64,000 bases of DNA from Exophiala sp. HKRS030 (GCA_023897205.1 JAHWDD010000009.1:2418001-2482000); one strand, 5' to 3'; counted from the first letter of the stretch, positions 44,231-56,855 are shown. Program-made: numbers and translations. Notes: a model not told the origin generated them from the sequence alone.

Positions 44231-45539
44231 CTATCTGAAAGTCGATGGGTTTCTTCTCTTGTATGGCAATGGCTCCACCTTCTTCCTCTTCAACATAATC
44301 TCGGCACCTTCGAGACCGGCTCTTTCCATCACGCCCGCTGTGCTATCATCCCAGATGGTACGGAACAACGAGGCAGAAATCGGGGTCAACAGGTGTCGGC
44401 TCATGAGGCTTCGCACACTGAAGCCGTCTCGTTGAGCCTTCTTAGCGGCAACGCTCACATCAACGGGGATATTGTCCTTTTGTTGTAGGATGACGATGGA
44501 AAGTCGATGGTAAGGACTGCCATTCTGGGCATGCGGTGGCAACCATGGGAGTAGGACTTGTGAATCTGCCGAGAGTTTCCCAAGATCGACAAAGGTCTGG
44601 GTTGGTGAGATAGATATGTTGAAGGCCAAATAATGGCATCTGGAATCGAAGCCGTTCTTCTCCACATTAGGCACATCGGGATCGACGACAGCCACAGTCA
44701 CCAATTTTTCTCCCTTCTCAAATGGTTGTAGGGTCAACTGGGGTGCCTTCTCGCTCACGATCGCCTTGACGAAATCTCCTGGCTGTACTGATCGTTTGCC
44801 GAATGCAATCTTGACATCTAGAATCGGATCGACATTGGGAATGACATCCGGTGCAACCTTCATCTGTTTGATTCGCTGGACTAGGACTTTTCGTGGATAT
44901 GCTTGCCATTTTCGCTCGGCGAGGTATCTGTAAATAGGTTTGTTCATATCTCCTGTTACCATAGTCAATATAACCTCGTTAGAAATTTTATGGCAAATGT
45001 AGAGACTGACCCTTGCCATCTTCGAATCTTTTCTTCACGTTTGGATCATTGACATCGGCAAGAATCTTCAACTTCTCCAATTCGGCATGCATACTCCTCA
45101 GTCTCCTCTGTTTGTAAGCATCGCCGCCCGGGAAGGTATTCGAATCAGTATCTTTCAGTCTTGCTATCCTCGCCTTTTCAGTCTCGATCTTCTTGACTTT
45201 TTCCTCTCTGTCGGCAATGAGAATCTTGCGAGCCTCCTGAAAACATTGGAAAGGTAACTGATCAAAGGGCATTCCAGGCGAGTTGGCAATTGCTGCACGT
45301 CGGCGTCGTGAGCCGATCGGACGAACGCCAGCTCTGAGAAGCTTCCTCTCAAGTCGTGGAGCGTAGACCGTCTCCGGTTGAGGATTGCGGTAATAGGATG
45401 GTTTTTCGACCTGTGCTTCTTCGCAGTTTGGAGCAGAAGTCGTGATCGTGCGGAATTTTATCGCTGAGTAAGGCTTCTCAATTGTCAAGGTTCTCAGCGA
45501 GTGCAACAACTGAGCACTCGGCGCTCGTGATGGCGCCAT
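44231..45539 (-). CDS. MRPL35: mitochondrial large ribosomal subunit protein mL38 (MRPL35, PEBP fold)
   Basis: Two exons, 45011-45539 and 44231-44952, joined over a 58-nt intron; 416 residues, start ATG 45537-45539. The N-terminus is Ser/Arg-rich with the look of a mitochondrial presequence (APSAQLLHSLRTLTIEKPYS). A charged helical segment follows (EKVKKIETEKARIARLKD). Then comes the phosphatidylethanolamine-binding-protein fold: VAVVDPDVPNVEKNGF, CHYLAFNISI and HAQNGSPYHRLSIVIL, which correspond to the DPD and GxHR boxes of PEBPs. In mitoribosomes this protein is mL38 in the central protuberance. It ends with a basic tail. It is convergent with IMP1, 206 bp apart. Confidence 0.85.
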
Positions 45540-46644
45540 GTTCGGTCACTCTGTGCTGAATGGCAGGATGGACAAAAAAAGTTGAGGGTGTCGACTACGG
45601 GCGTCGGTTGGAGCTGCAGACAAGTTGTGGTTGTAGTTTTGGGTTAGACTATCACGTGATTGTCATGTCTTGCTCATGTCCAACTTGCATGGAATTGGCA
45701 TTGTTACTCAAAGTAAGCTACATACTGCGTACGCAATGACGGAGGTCCTACTGTACGTAATCTTCTCAAAGACCATGCTGAGGACAAGGTTAGTCATGAA
45801 CTCATGTTTCTTACGTCGGACATGGCTCACAGGCCACAAAGAAACGCTTCTGCTTCTAGAAGTGAGCTCAACGCGTCTGCCTAACGGCTCTGGTAATTGT
45901 GCGGATTGGGCTCGCAACAGATTCTCCAATGAGTTGAGATCCCGGGAGTATTTCGCACCCAAGTTGGAAAACAAGCGTGTTTTCAATGAGGTTATAACTT
46001 GTAAACCAAGGCTTTCGTACAGGCATATTGCCAGTAGAAAGTCCAGCGGAGCAAGGAAACAACAAATGGCAAGCTTACTACGGTTGCGCAAAACAACATA
46101 GCACCACCTTTTTCCTCTTTGTAGAAATAATAATGCACACGACATGATTCGCCCAAACTCAAAGTTCTTGGCCAATGCGGACCTTTGAATCTCTGCACTG
46201 AACTGACTCAATACTCCGCTGCACAAAGCACCAGCGAAAAAAGCTCGGGGGATCGTCCGACAATCTGAACTGCACAGGGACTGATCCATGTCCCAAACCA
46301 GCTTCGACCCATTGAATCAACGGCATCTCAATTTCCGACCTTGCCAGACTGCAAATCAACAACAATAACATCTAAAAATCCATAAGCCTGACGAAGGGCT
46401 GCCTGTGATCTCGTCCTGTTCCTTACGTACAACCATCGACGACAGCTACATCACCTTTCGATTTCCGCGACAGCTTTGCCGGAGTCAAACGACATCGCGC
46501 CAACGGCGCCGTGCGGAACAAAATCAAAAACAACGACCACACGCCACAAGAGGTCTTTAGACCAAGTAACGAATAGGAGGAGCATCAAGAATTGTTCAAG
46601 ACGGAAGAAGAAAATAAAACCCAACACAGACACATCCAGATAAA
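45540..46644. other. divergent intergenic region, mL38 / complex I subunit
   Basis: About 1.1 kb with overlapping short frames on both strands, none with recognisable homology. It contains the promoters of two mitochondrial-protein genes. Confidence 0.5.
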
Positions 46645-47066
46645 ATGGTTCACAAAATCCTGTTCTGGGCCGGTTTCGGTATGCACCTCACAGCAAGATT
46701 GTTCCCCCACCCCGTTCATTACCAGGAGTAATTCCCTCCTGCAAATCTAGACACATCTCGATACAGGTCCGCAGATAAGTTACTGACATGCAATCTCTCC
46801 TCGGCTTCACAGGCATTGCCACACGATTCGTGCAATTAGGTATTGAAATGCGGCCACTATTCCAACGAGGTGCGATGTGGGTATACCCGTTGTTCGCGGG
46901 CATTGGCGGCTCGTTCGGCTACTGGCTGAAGGGCGTGGAGGACCGACAGTTGAAGCTGCTGCAGCAGAGAAAAGAGATCTTGATCGAGAAGCGGAGACGG
47001 AGGGCCGAGCGTGAGGGAGCAGATGGCCAGGTCGAAACTGCTGGTATTTTGGCCAGTACTAGTTAG
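46645..47066 (+). CDS. small accessory subunit of mitochondrial complex I (NUUM / 6.6-kDa-like)
   Basis: Two exons, 46645-46678 and 46813-47066, with a 134-nt intron; 95 residues beginning MVHKILFWAGFG. One membrane-spanning segment is likely around MWVYPLFAGIGGSFGYWL, preceded by QLGIEMRPLFQRG and followed by a charged helix (KGVEDRQLKLLQQRKEIL, then KRRRRAER). This arrangement fits a small fungal NADH:ubiquinone oxidoreductase accessory subunit that I recall under the NUUM/6.6-kDa name; the exact subunit name is uncertain. The 34-nt first coding exon is easily missed by automatic calling. The flanking genes (mL38, EF-Tu) are also mitochondrial. Confidence 0.6.
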
Positions 47067-47905
47067 ATCTTGCTAAGGGGAGCTCGTTGGTGAGGAGTGG
47101 GCAGGTGCCTTGTCCCGTGTGACGAGGGACTCAGTTGGTGGTCAGGTGATGATCGTGGACATGCTAGCTCCAGATTGAGAGGGAGATTGTGATCTGCCCT
47201 CCAAAAAGAAAGCATTGCGTAGACTTCATATCTCGCGAGTCACAACGGGATTGCTAGGACGATGCGTCGAGCAGGAATCTCACATCCTCTCTCGTGTGCG
47301 GAGGTTGGCACAATTGTACGAATAGAGTGACTTACATACTGATACAGCACTCTTGAAATAAAATCAAAAATGAAGCTGTGAGACTGACTATGGATCAGTT
47401 GGACAATTTGGCCATCGTTCTTAGTAGTTATGTTTGATATGGCATTCCAAGTTCTAGACATCGCATTGTGTCGTACAGCTTTATCATGGGCCAACGTTGT
47501 CATCTAGCCATCAAGAGGATTCATCACGACTGTCAGCGTGGTGTCCAACCAGGCAGGGTTTTGAGTCTGTTGATATACCCAGAGACAGCCACCATCATTG
47601 CGAACAGTAAATAAACAGATACAGATCTCTCGCTACTTGTGTACAACTTTTTAGACATGTTGGAATTGAAGTAGAGAGGTATACTTATGTGCGTATCATC
47701 TATCCCAGCTTGATACTCATCCCCAAAAACGTTCATGCACCACCTTCCTGCATGAGTTCTCAGATGGTCCCGGCTGTGCTTTTAAAACCTGCAAATATAC
47801 AAATCCCAGTGGTACACACATTTGTGATACAACCGCCTATTGAAATGTCAGGCGGCACTCGCTCTCGTCGGTCATGTTGTTCAACTGCGGCCTTGTGATT
47901 CGGAT
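47067..47905. other. spacer between convergent complex I subunit and TUF1 genes
   Basis: About 840 bp, only chance frames, no feature recognised. Confidence 0.5.
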
Positions 47906-49382
47906 CTAGTCAGCGATTCTGGTGATGATACCAGTTGCGACTGTTCGACCACCTTCTCTTAGGTTGAAGCGTTCACCAGGTTCCATGACAGTCTCGTGAT
48001 GAACTTCCATGATCATTTCAACATTGTCACCGGGCATGACCAATCTTTCCTTATCTTCAACCTCGGCAGGCCATTCCAAGGTGACAGCCTCAGTAGCTGT
48101 CTTAATGAATCCCATAGGTCTGTAGCTGGTACCGAATCCACCTTTGCGGCCACCTTCATCCTCGGTCAAGACATACATAGACACAAGTGCTTTCTTGTGT
48201 GCTTTGGCTGATCCTGGAACCACAACACATTGACCTCGAACAAGATCTTCTCGTTTCACGCCACGCAACAAGAGTCCAGAGTTGTCACCAGCTTGTGATT
48301 CGTCACAGTGTTTATGGAAGGTTTCAATGTCAGTAACCTTGCTCTTGATAGGTGCTTTTCCGTGTCCGATAATCTCGACTTCGGAATCCTTCTTGAGAAT
48401 ACCACGTAGCACACGGCCTGATGCAACTGTACCCCGACCAGGAATACCGAAGACTTCTTCAATAGGCATCAGGAATGGTTTCTCAGTATCTCGGACGGGA
48501 TTGGGAATCCAGGTGTCGACAGCGTTGAGTAGTGCATCGATCTTTTCCACACCAATCTCTGGCTTCCTGCCTTCCAGAGCGCAGAGAGCAGACCCAAAGA
48601 TGATTGGGGTATCGTCACCTTCGAAGCCATAAGTACCGAGCAGTTCACGCATTTCCATTTCGACCAACTCCAACATTTCAGGGTCTTCGACGGTATCGAC
48701 TTTGTTGACAAAGACAATGACTTTTTGGACACCGACTTGACGGGCGAGAAGTAAATGTTCTCGAGTTTGAGGCCTGCATGTGATTAGCTGGGGAACCTCT
48801 TGAGAGACCATTGACCGAGGCTTACATTTGTCCATCACCTGCGGCTACCACAACGATGGCGCCATCCATGAGCGCGGCTCCAGTGATCATGTTCTTGATA
48901 TAATCGGCGTGACCAGGACAATCGACGTGAGAGTAATGACGGGTGGGAGTTTGGTATTCGACATGGGCTGATGAGATGGTGATACCACGTTTTCGTTCTT
49001 CGGGAGCTTTATCGATGGAACCATAGTCCAAGAACTGTGCAAAGCCTTGTTCTGCTTGCCTCTTGGTGATGGCAGCGGTCAAAGTGGTCTGAAATTGGTC
49101 AGTGATGCTTCAGGGAGCCAGATGCGGAGGATTAGAGGCATACTTTTCCATGATCGACATGGCCAATGGTTCCTATCACTGTCAGTCTCGTCCAAATGCC
49201 GACCATGCTTTGTTTTACTCACCGACATTAACATGAGGCTTGTCTCTGGTGAATGCTGCAGCATAAGTTCTGGCGCCAAATCTATCGTGGCCAAAGACTC
49301 TATTGACGGGGTTCACTCGAGATGGGGCTCCAAGGTGTCTGGATGCGCGCAACAGAGTAGTGATTGAGCGAGAGAAAGTCAT
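47906..49382 (-). CDS. TUF1: mitochondrial elongation factor Tu
   Basis: Four exons on the minus strand: 49223-49382, 49144-49172 (only 29 nt), 48826-49088 and 47906-48773; all introns are GT-AG and 50-55 nt; 439 residues. A mitochondrial presequence of about 40 residues, rich in Ser/Arg ([18 protein letters not shown]), precedes the mature start near [14 protein letters not shown]. GTPase motifs: GHVDHGKT (57-64, P-loop), [12 protein letters not shown] (switch I), DCPGHADY (G3) and NKVD (G4). Domain 2 and 3 motifs such as [13 protein letters not shown] and [16 protein letters not shown] are present. It delivers aminoacyl-tRNA to the mitoribosome. The P-loop is split: intron 1 falls in GTIG and intron 2 between the Lys and Thr of GKT. 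Confidence 0.95.
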
Positions 49383-49948
49383 TGCGACGCCTAAGGAAGG
49401 TTAAAGATTGAATTGAAGAAGAAGAGGCTCGAAATCTGCAATGAAGCAGTTGGTAGAATTGTACAGACAGCAATGAATGGAATCTCGAAAAATAATTCGA
49501 CTGCGGTAGGAAGATCATACGAGCATGCTCCTTCCACAAATTCCGCCGTAGCTTGGAGCATCCAAAAGAGGTTAGCTCGAAACACTTTGTTCCAATCCCA
49601 GATGACACTTGGGGAATTGGGGAATTGTACGATTACGAAGCCAATTGATATTCGCCGTCAGTGTATGATAACAGTGATCAGGATGAGGATACTCCTGAAA
49701 TCAGCAACATAGGACAATGATGTGATACGGCTACAATATTACGCCGTCTATGGAAAAGACCATGACCAGTCCACAATTGCAACTATAATGGGAAAGTGTC
49801 CTTTACACACTACTTGTAGGTCACCGTCTTTCTCACCTGTCATCTGCCAGTGCTGGCTGTACAATAACAAGACTTTTCTGCGACGTTCGGCAAATCTCTC
49901 GCAGACTTGAGAGAATCTTTGGATTTGATATCGTCCGCCCTTAGCAAA
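49383..49948. promoter_or_regulatory. divergent TUF1 / APA intergenic promoter
   Basis: 566 bp between the two start codons on opposite strands. No clear binding motif is claimed. Confidence 0.4.
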
Positions 49949-50971
49949 ATGTCTTTCAACGCTAGAGAGGACCCGGCCATTGTGAGCCACACCGATATTT
50001 CCGCTCCAAATCTCCCTTCTTCAATTGTTCTTCCCCAAGATCTCGAATTGTACGCATTGTCTAGGTTCGATCAGGCCGTCACTGCCGGTAAACTTATCTA
50101 CGGACCGACGACGGCCGAGGTAATTGACGATCATGGGTTCAAGGTAAGATTCAAAATGACACAAAGTCAATCAACTCAAGGGCTGTGTCACTCGTTTAGC
50201 TGACGAGACGATTAGTTTGAATTACGCATGGCTCCTGCAACGAGTAAAAAGCCCATTACTGCAGCGAATGGTCCAGAAAGAAAGAATGGGAAAAAGGGCA
50301 ATCCGTTTCTACCACCAAATCCAGAGGAGATACTGTCAACTGTCGGGCAAAACCATTATCTGTTATTGAACAAGTTCTCGTTCTATCGTCCAAGTCTTTT
50401 GATCACCACCAGACAGTATATTTCGCAGGAAGAGCCTTTGGACTCTACCGATCTGACGGCACTCTGGACGGTTATGCAAAATCTCAAATCCCGATTCCTA
50501 GGTATCTACAACTGTGGATATAACAGTGGATCGAGTCAAGGTCATAAACACATGCAGGTTTGGCCGTATCCTGATGAAGACAAGATGGGTTTCAAGCTCT
50601 TTCCGGCTCAGGCAACATCTGACCACGTTATCGCAACCAACATTCCTCAAGTGCCTCACAAACATTTTGTGCTCCGACTACCACCTAATGCGTCGATTGA
50701 AGCGTTGATTGAGAGGTATAAGAGATTGCTGGAGGAGACTCAACAAGCACTACAACGCCATGGGTCAGGTACTGCTCATAACGTCATCATTTCAAAAGAA
50801 TGGATCTGTTTGGTGCCACGGCGCCAGTCAGGCTTCGAAAACGGTGTCGGTGTCAATGCCGGAGGAGTCACAAGTTGTGCTGTGGTTACGAATGAAAAGG
50901 AGAGAGCAACGTGGAAGACTTATGGACCTGTGGAGTATCTCAAACTAGTTGGCATACCCGTGGATGATTAG
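49949..50971 (+). CDS. APA2: diadenosine tetraphosphate (Ap4A) phosphorylase / ATP adenylyltransferase
   Basis: Two exons, 49949-50143 and 50216-50971, with a phase-0 intron of 72 nt; 316 residues. Motifs of the Apa1/Apa2 family: LIYGPTTAEV, then FELRMAP across the splice, KGNPFLPP, YLLLNKFSFYRPSLLITTR and the catalytic SGSSQGHKHMQVWP (His-x-His-x-Gln, nucleophilic His). Near the C-terminus lie HNVIISKEWICLVPRR and VNAGGVTSCAVV. The enzyme splits Ap4A with phosphate to ADP and ATP in the cytosol. Usual family length. The paralogue symbol (APA1 or APA2) cannot be decided from sequence; the function is well supported. Confidence 0.9.
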
Positions 50972-51328
50972 AAAGAGCCGGTAGATACAAGACATGACTC
51001 GATCATAGAGCCGTTGATGGCATTAGAGATAGAATAGAATCATGAATCTTTTTTCCCTTCCAAATGAAACCTCCCGTTGGATTCTCTCTAAGAATGCCGT
51101 ATTATAATCCAACTGTTGTGAGATACGTGTGATAATCGAATTGCATTCAAAATGCAAGGCTCCCAGAACGGTCGCTAAACCTGCGCAAGGCTGAGCAACA
51201 ACGTCATTGGAACGCTCCTCGAAACATTTTCTCCGCCGCAACCAGCAAACACCACACAACCACCACCACATGGCTCCTCCATTCGATATCTAGTCACATA
51301 CGCAGCGGAAGAGGAGACGGTCGGCAAG
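50972..51328. other. spacer between APA and cyp8 genes
   Basis: 357 bp in tandem orientation. It contains the cyp8 promoter; nothing else is evident. Confidence 0.4.
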
Positions 51329-53252
51329 ATGGGGAAAGGTAAGTTCTATCCATAACACAGACTCCCCTCCGGTCCTCAGCCCTACTCAGCCGTCAACGAT
51401 ACTAACACACTACCATGCACCAGGAACGGACAAACTCTACGTACGAACCCACACTCCGTGGCACAGCCAACTCCATCCCAAGTCCGAAAACTAACACCCG
51501 TGACAACTGTACAGATAACACATTCCGAATGGTCATCGACCGACGCATACTCGGCGTCCAGCGGCGCCGGCGCCGGGATACGGGAGGCTCAACAGGCAAA
51601 ACGGGCGGCGCATCGTTCAAACGGCTCCCCTACAACTTCTGCGCGCTAAGCCTCCAACCGTTCACGACACCGGTGTGCACATCGACAGGGATCATCTTCG
51701 ACCACGAGAACATCGTGCGGTGGCTGCTGAAACACGACACGAACCCGACGGACGGGAAGCCGCTGAAAGCACCAGACCTGATCAAGTTGAACTTCGCGCG
51801 GAACGACGCCGGCGAGCACGTCGACCCGGTCACGTACAAAGTGTTCACGGACAACACGCACATCGTGGCGATCCGGCACGGCGACGCAGCGAACGTGTTT
51901 GCGTATGACACGGTCGAGCGGCTGAATGTCAAGGCCAAGATGTGGCGCGATCTGGTGTCGGACGAGGAGTTTTCGCGCGCCGATATCATTACGTTGCAGG
52001 ATCCGTTGAATGTCGAGGCGAGGAATCTGAGTGGGTTCAAGTATTTGAGAGATGGAGAGGATTCGGGCGTGCCCAAGGACGAGGCGACCATTAATACCGC
52101 GTCGTTGGGGAGTGCGGCGGATTTGAAGATCATGAAGGCCAAAGAAGCTGTTGCAAAGGCACGCGCTGAACGAGCAAACAACAATGGACAAGTATCATCG
52201 ATGGGCAGTAAATCAGCTTTGAATTCGGCACAGAAATCATCATCATCCTCTTCCTCTTCCTCGAAGCAACAGTCAACACCGAAATCTACACCTTACAACG
52301 CAACGCGACACACGACCGGCCTGGCAGCAGCATCATTCACATCCACAGGCGTGACACCGCACACATCCGCATCACTAGCACTAATGACGGACGAAGAATA
52401 CCTACTCCGACGCGGCCGGGTCAAAGAAAAGGGCTATATCCAACTAACGACGACACACGGACCGCTGAATCTCGAACTGTACGCAGAACACGCACCAAAG
52501 GCGGTATGGAACATGATCCGACTGGTGCAAAAGGGGTACTACGACGGGCTGGTGTTCCACCGCAACATCCGGAATTTCATGCTGCAAGGCGGGGACCCGA
52601 CAGGGACGGGCCGCGGGGGCAGCAGCATCTGGGGCAAGAACTTCGAGGACGAATTCGAGGGCCGCGCAAACACGACCGGCGAGGCGTGCTGAGCATGGCC
52701 AACAAGGGCAAGAATACCAATTCGTCACAGTTCTTCATCACGTACCGGCCGGCCCCGCACTTGGATCGCAAGCACACCGTGTTCGGGCAGGTTGATCTGG
52801 ATGACGCCGAGTCGGCGAGGGTGCTGAAGTTGTTGGAGCAGGTTGAGACGGGGAAAGATGATAGGCCGAAGACGGAGATCAAGATCCTCCGTGCAAAGGT
52901 GTTTATCGATCCGTTTGAGGAGTTTTGGAAGAAGAAGAACGAGATGGAGGATCAGGAGAAGCTGAGGGATGAGGAGAGGAGGCTTGATAAGACCACTTGG
53001 ACGGGGAAGAGGGTTAGGGCCTTGGACGGCGAGCGGGATCTTCCACGTGGAGGTGGAGGGGTCGTTGGCAAATACATGAAACCCGCGCTCTCACAGGCCA
53101 CTACGCCGACGACGACGTCGACGCCAACTGGTTCGAGACTAAACAATCAAGACGATGAGATTGTCGAGTACATTGACGAGCCAGAAGAGCCGGTGCGGAA
53201 GAAGAACAAAGGAGGCGGTGGGGGTGGATTTGGCAATTTCGACGGCTGGTAA
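51329..53252 (+). CDS. cyp8: U-box cyclophilin (Cyp8/PPIL2), peptidyl-prolyl isomerase, two apparent single-base losses
   Basis: Coding exons of 10 nt (51329-51338), 17 nt (51424-51440) and a long one from 51515 to 53252. Exons 1-2 give MGKGTDKLY, which joins [13 protein letters not shown], the family N-terminus. A U-box follows ([16 protein letters not shown], then [11 protein letters not shown] and [11 protein letters not shown]). The cyclophilin domain (about 313-470) has [18 protein letters not shown], with the catalytic Arg, and [18 protein letters not shown]. The frame breaks at GGG 51575-51577 and at GGGCC 52659-52663; one base at each restores [15 protein letters not shown] and [15 protein letters not shown], giving 588 residues. 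The human homologue PPIL2 is a spliceosome-associated isomerase and E3 ligase. A basic Gly-rich tail ends the protein. Confidence 0.92.
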
Positions 53253-53796
53253 ATGTCGTCCGGAGCGTTGAGTTTGCGAAGCCTCTGCTGGGAGCTTGCT
53301 TTGGCTTGGGGCCTCATAGCTGGGTGGATGGGCAGTTTCCGCTCGCTTGCATACTCTCTCTTAACGTCTGCATCTGTGTATAATGAATGATACCCATTTT
53401 CCAGCGTTCACTATCGCAAAGCTTTTCGGTCTTCCAGTCTATCACATGTTGAATAACGACTCTGAGGCCTCGAAGCACTGCGTGCCGGCCGACAGATGAG
53501 TGCAAATCTGGTTTTTTACATGTGGATAGAGAGGTTGAAAGGAAGATAAACGGGCCATGAACACGATATTCAAGAGGGTTTTTGGAACGAAAAGAAATTG
53601 ATGCATTGACCTCGTCAAATAACACAATTGCCAACCTTTCCACGTCGTCAAAAAGACAATTCTGTCTGACGCCCAAACTCCACTACATGACATTGATTCA
53701 TTACCACGGGTCTCGAAACCTAATTCCACAGACAGATCCAAATCAGACTGGTGGGACCATTTCGGGATTGTTATTGAGAAGATTACGGCGGCAGAA
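53253..53796. other. spacer between convergent cyp8 and the DUF7053-like gene
   Basis: 544 bp with short chance frames only. Confidence 0.45.
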
Positions 53797-54674
53797 TCAG
53801 GCGCCAACAACGCTATAATCGTAGCCCTTTGCCTTCATGTCACTGATCCATTTGGCTTTCAGGCGGGCATGGGTTTCGGCATGACTCTTATCGACGGTAC
53901 GATTGATGTACCAACTTACAACAACGTTACACCGGATTTCGTTCTTTTCAATAATATTGATGACGCGGCCATTGTCGGCAACCTTGATCTCCCATCTCCC
54001 AAAGATGGTGACACCACTGCCAGCATTGGTGAAAGCCTCCATACCCCAGCGTGTCGGCCGGATAGCGGCGTGGTAGATTAAGTTTTGTGTGAAGCCGAAA
54101 GCAAGGTTTAACTTGTCCAGAATCTCGAAATGGTTGAAGCCGTAGGGTGATGATGAGGGGGCATTGGAATTGTCTTGGGTAGAAGATGGGGCCAGGTAGG
54201 GAGCGTTGAGGTCGACGCCGAAGCTAGGTGCAAGGGTTTGGTGATCGACGGCTTTGGAATCTGAAGAAGCGATTTGTTTTACGTCCTGAACCAGTGGGTT
54301 CAATGTGATCATGGTTTTGGGATCGTGAATGGATGCATAGATGGCTGACAGGCCTTCTTGGAGGATAGCATTCGGATCTTGGCCTGGTTTGGCCGGAGGA
54401 GGACTAGGTCCGTGATGTAGCCGGAACGAAGGGTAGTGTTTAGGAAGGCCATCCTGGAAGGTTGCTAGTAAGGCTTTGAGGTAGACTGTTGACTGGTTGA
54501 AATGAGATTGGTCGAGTTGACTGTGGGCGACGGTCGTTGTGATACGTTGACCTGATGGAGACAGAAGAGATTTTCCAAATACCAAGGCGATGATAATGCG
54601 GCCACCCTGGAGTTCTTGGAGTGTCGTCAGCAAGATAAAGTAGTGTCGTCGAGTACGGGTGAACAAGGAAGCAT
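53797..54674 (-). CDS. uncharacterised protein, DUF7053-like (START/SRPBCC-like fold suspected)
   Basis: A minus-strand frame of about 290 codons ending at 53797. The C-terminal half resembles fungal DUF7053 proteins as I recall them: DPKTMITLNPLVQDVKQI near 115-130, then AGSGVTIFGRWEIKV, EIRCNVVVSWYINRTV and KSHAETHARLKAKW. No ATG opens this frame upstream of Met-118; it begins with TTG at 54664-54666 (FTRTRRHYFILLTTL, typical of the family start). An ATG at 54672-54674 lies one base out of frame, and a single added base in the CC pair between them would give MLPLFTRTRRHYF. The start is therefore uncertain, and a missed upstream exon is the alternative. Function unknown; such folds often bind lipids. 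Confidence 0.55.
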
Positions 54675-56513
54675 GGAAAAGTGGTGGATGTGGATTGAGG
54701 AGAGTGGTCCTTTTGCTTTGTTCACGTGTTGGTAGGGCAGGAACCGATGGCCAACAACGCTCCTTCCAAGATTGCTGAGTGATGTGACTTGTCGTGAATC
54801 AATCGATTTCTTGATCGAGCAATGAATGAATGATATGAAGAATACCGAGTTTGTGGTGGAGCGCGGCCGACCAGCGATTTGTATTCCTCGTTGCAATTCC
54901 TTGACTAGACCTGCTTCGAATTCTGATTGTGTGTATGCTTTTAATCAGAAGATCAACCCAGTTCCTAATCCAAACGTGAACCTGGACCTCGTTGTCGTGA
55001 CCTGGCAGTGCAATATATCGTCCTTGGAAAAGTGAACAATCAACGAATGAGTGAATTGCCAGAAACACAAAAGTAAAGATGAGGTCGAAGTTGAGGTCGA
55101 AGTCCAAGTTGGGAGCTGAAGCCAGAAGGTTTATTCAGCTGAGTGGCGCACCGACAGCGTGGTGGTCGTAAATGGACTTGTGCTTTGCTCTTCCCGAACA
55201 GGGATATACAATAGACTACCAGGAGTTGGTCGACCAAACAGGTTGGTCAGCCGCCTCACGGGACTGGTCGACAGTTGGTGTGTGTGGTCTATTCTTGAAT
55301 GTGGGTGAGTGTGTGTGTCCCGTCGTGTTAAATCGGTTTTTGTATAAGATGGTGTACGTTGCAGGACTAGGACCGACCAAGACAAATACAAATACAAATA
55401 CCTGATGCGCGATACCAGTCAAAGTGTCAAGGACTGTAAAGAAAGATGTTTGTTCAAATGAGGAATTCCGTCTGGTCCCAAGAACCCAAGAAGAGGCGGG
55501 AGGTAGGGATCTGGAGTGGAGGGGGGAACCGAATGGATCTCACACCTTTTGCTTACCTGGGATGCGGCCGAGAAGGGCAAGGGGGTGAACCTGGTTAGTT
55601 AAAGAGGAACGGAGGCTGCCCAGTTAATCCGAGGTTAGGTGGATTTAGGCATATTTGCGCCTAATGCCTAATGCCTAACGCCTGGCCTAACGTGAAGTGC
55701 TTAAGTATTTCCACATGGAGTGACTGGTCGATGGTCACTGGACATTAGGTCCCCGTGGCCCTCTTGGGTGGCCCTCTTGGGTGCCCCTCGTTCTGTTCTT
55801 CGGGTAAGCCTCCAAGCGCCGGCGCCTAGAGGGTGTCACGCTTCCTAACTTCACAATAACCAGACTTCAATTCCTGAATATCCAACCATTCAACCCAGAA
55901 GTTTCCAAATACCTGGCTTTCGATTGCTGTACGTACAGGCTAACAAGCGAAACACAGACTGTGGGCCAAAAGCCACAGCATACATACATACATTGATTCA
56001 TACAGACGTTTTGTGCACAGCAGCAGGCTTAGAGCCATCGACGACCTACTCCGTGGCACCTACATACGTACTCCAGTCGGCACAAGCATGATTATAAATA
56101 GCACACCCATCCCCCGGCCCTAGTTAGTCCCTAGACCCTCGACCCGCGTCCCTGGTTAATCCCCTGCAATTCTCTCAACCCACTAACCAACCAACTAACT
56201 AACTAACTAGTTAAAGTGCTTACATACTTCGCTAATCAACCCTCCTCTAGGCTAAGGGGCCCTCACTTGGGCTAAACCACACCCCAAAAAAGCACCCCTG
56301 GAGCCTTGATACTGACCCTGGCACGGATAACGTTAGAGTTAAGATTATCGCCAACTGGCAGGACCTATGTAAGCTTAGCAGTCCCAAGAAATTGCTTGTT
56401 TCCAGGCGAAAAATATATCCTTATCCCCTTTTTCCTATGAAACCGTTTGCCCGAGTACTTCCGCACAGGATGTACGTACCTAGTTACGTAGTTACGTAGC
56501 CACGCGTAGCCTT

Positions 56514-56575
56514 GCATCATCATCATCACCATCATCCATTCATCATCATCATTCATCATCATCGCTCATCATTCA
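56514..56575. repeat. CAT/CATT microsatellite
   Basis: Imperfect tandem CAT units with interspersed CATT and CACC, non-coding. Confidence 0.8.
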
Positions 56576-56855
56576 TCGCTTGTCGTCGCGACACCCCCTC
56601 CCCCTCCCAACAGCCATCGTGATTCGCACGTCTCTCGCCTAGTAAGTACATAAGTAACAAAGTGAGTAGTTTACTCTTATTTGTCCAGGGAACTAGAGTC
56701 ATCCATGCTTCGATTGAGGATCGGAGACCTAGGTGTGTACCGATGTACCTATGTACAGTACCTAACTACGGGACTAGTTAGCGTCTGGTCTTCACGTTTA
56801 CTTCAGGGCTCGTCTGCGTCAAGAACCTCACGTGCCTGTTGAGGAACTTGCGGAA

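Noticed and set aside
45670..46289. Overlapping frames of 143 and 193 codons on opposite strands
   Set aside because: No homology recognised, and they lie in a divergent promoter region; treated as chance.
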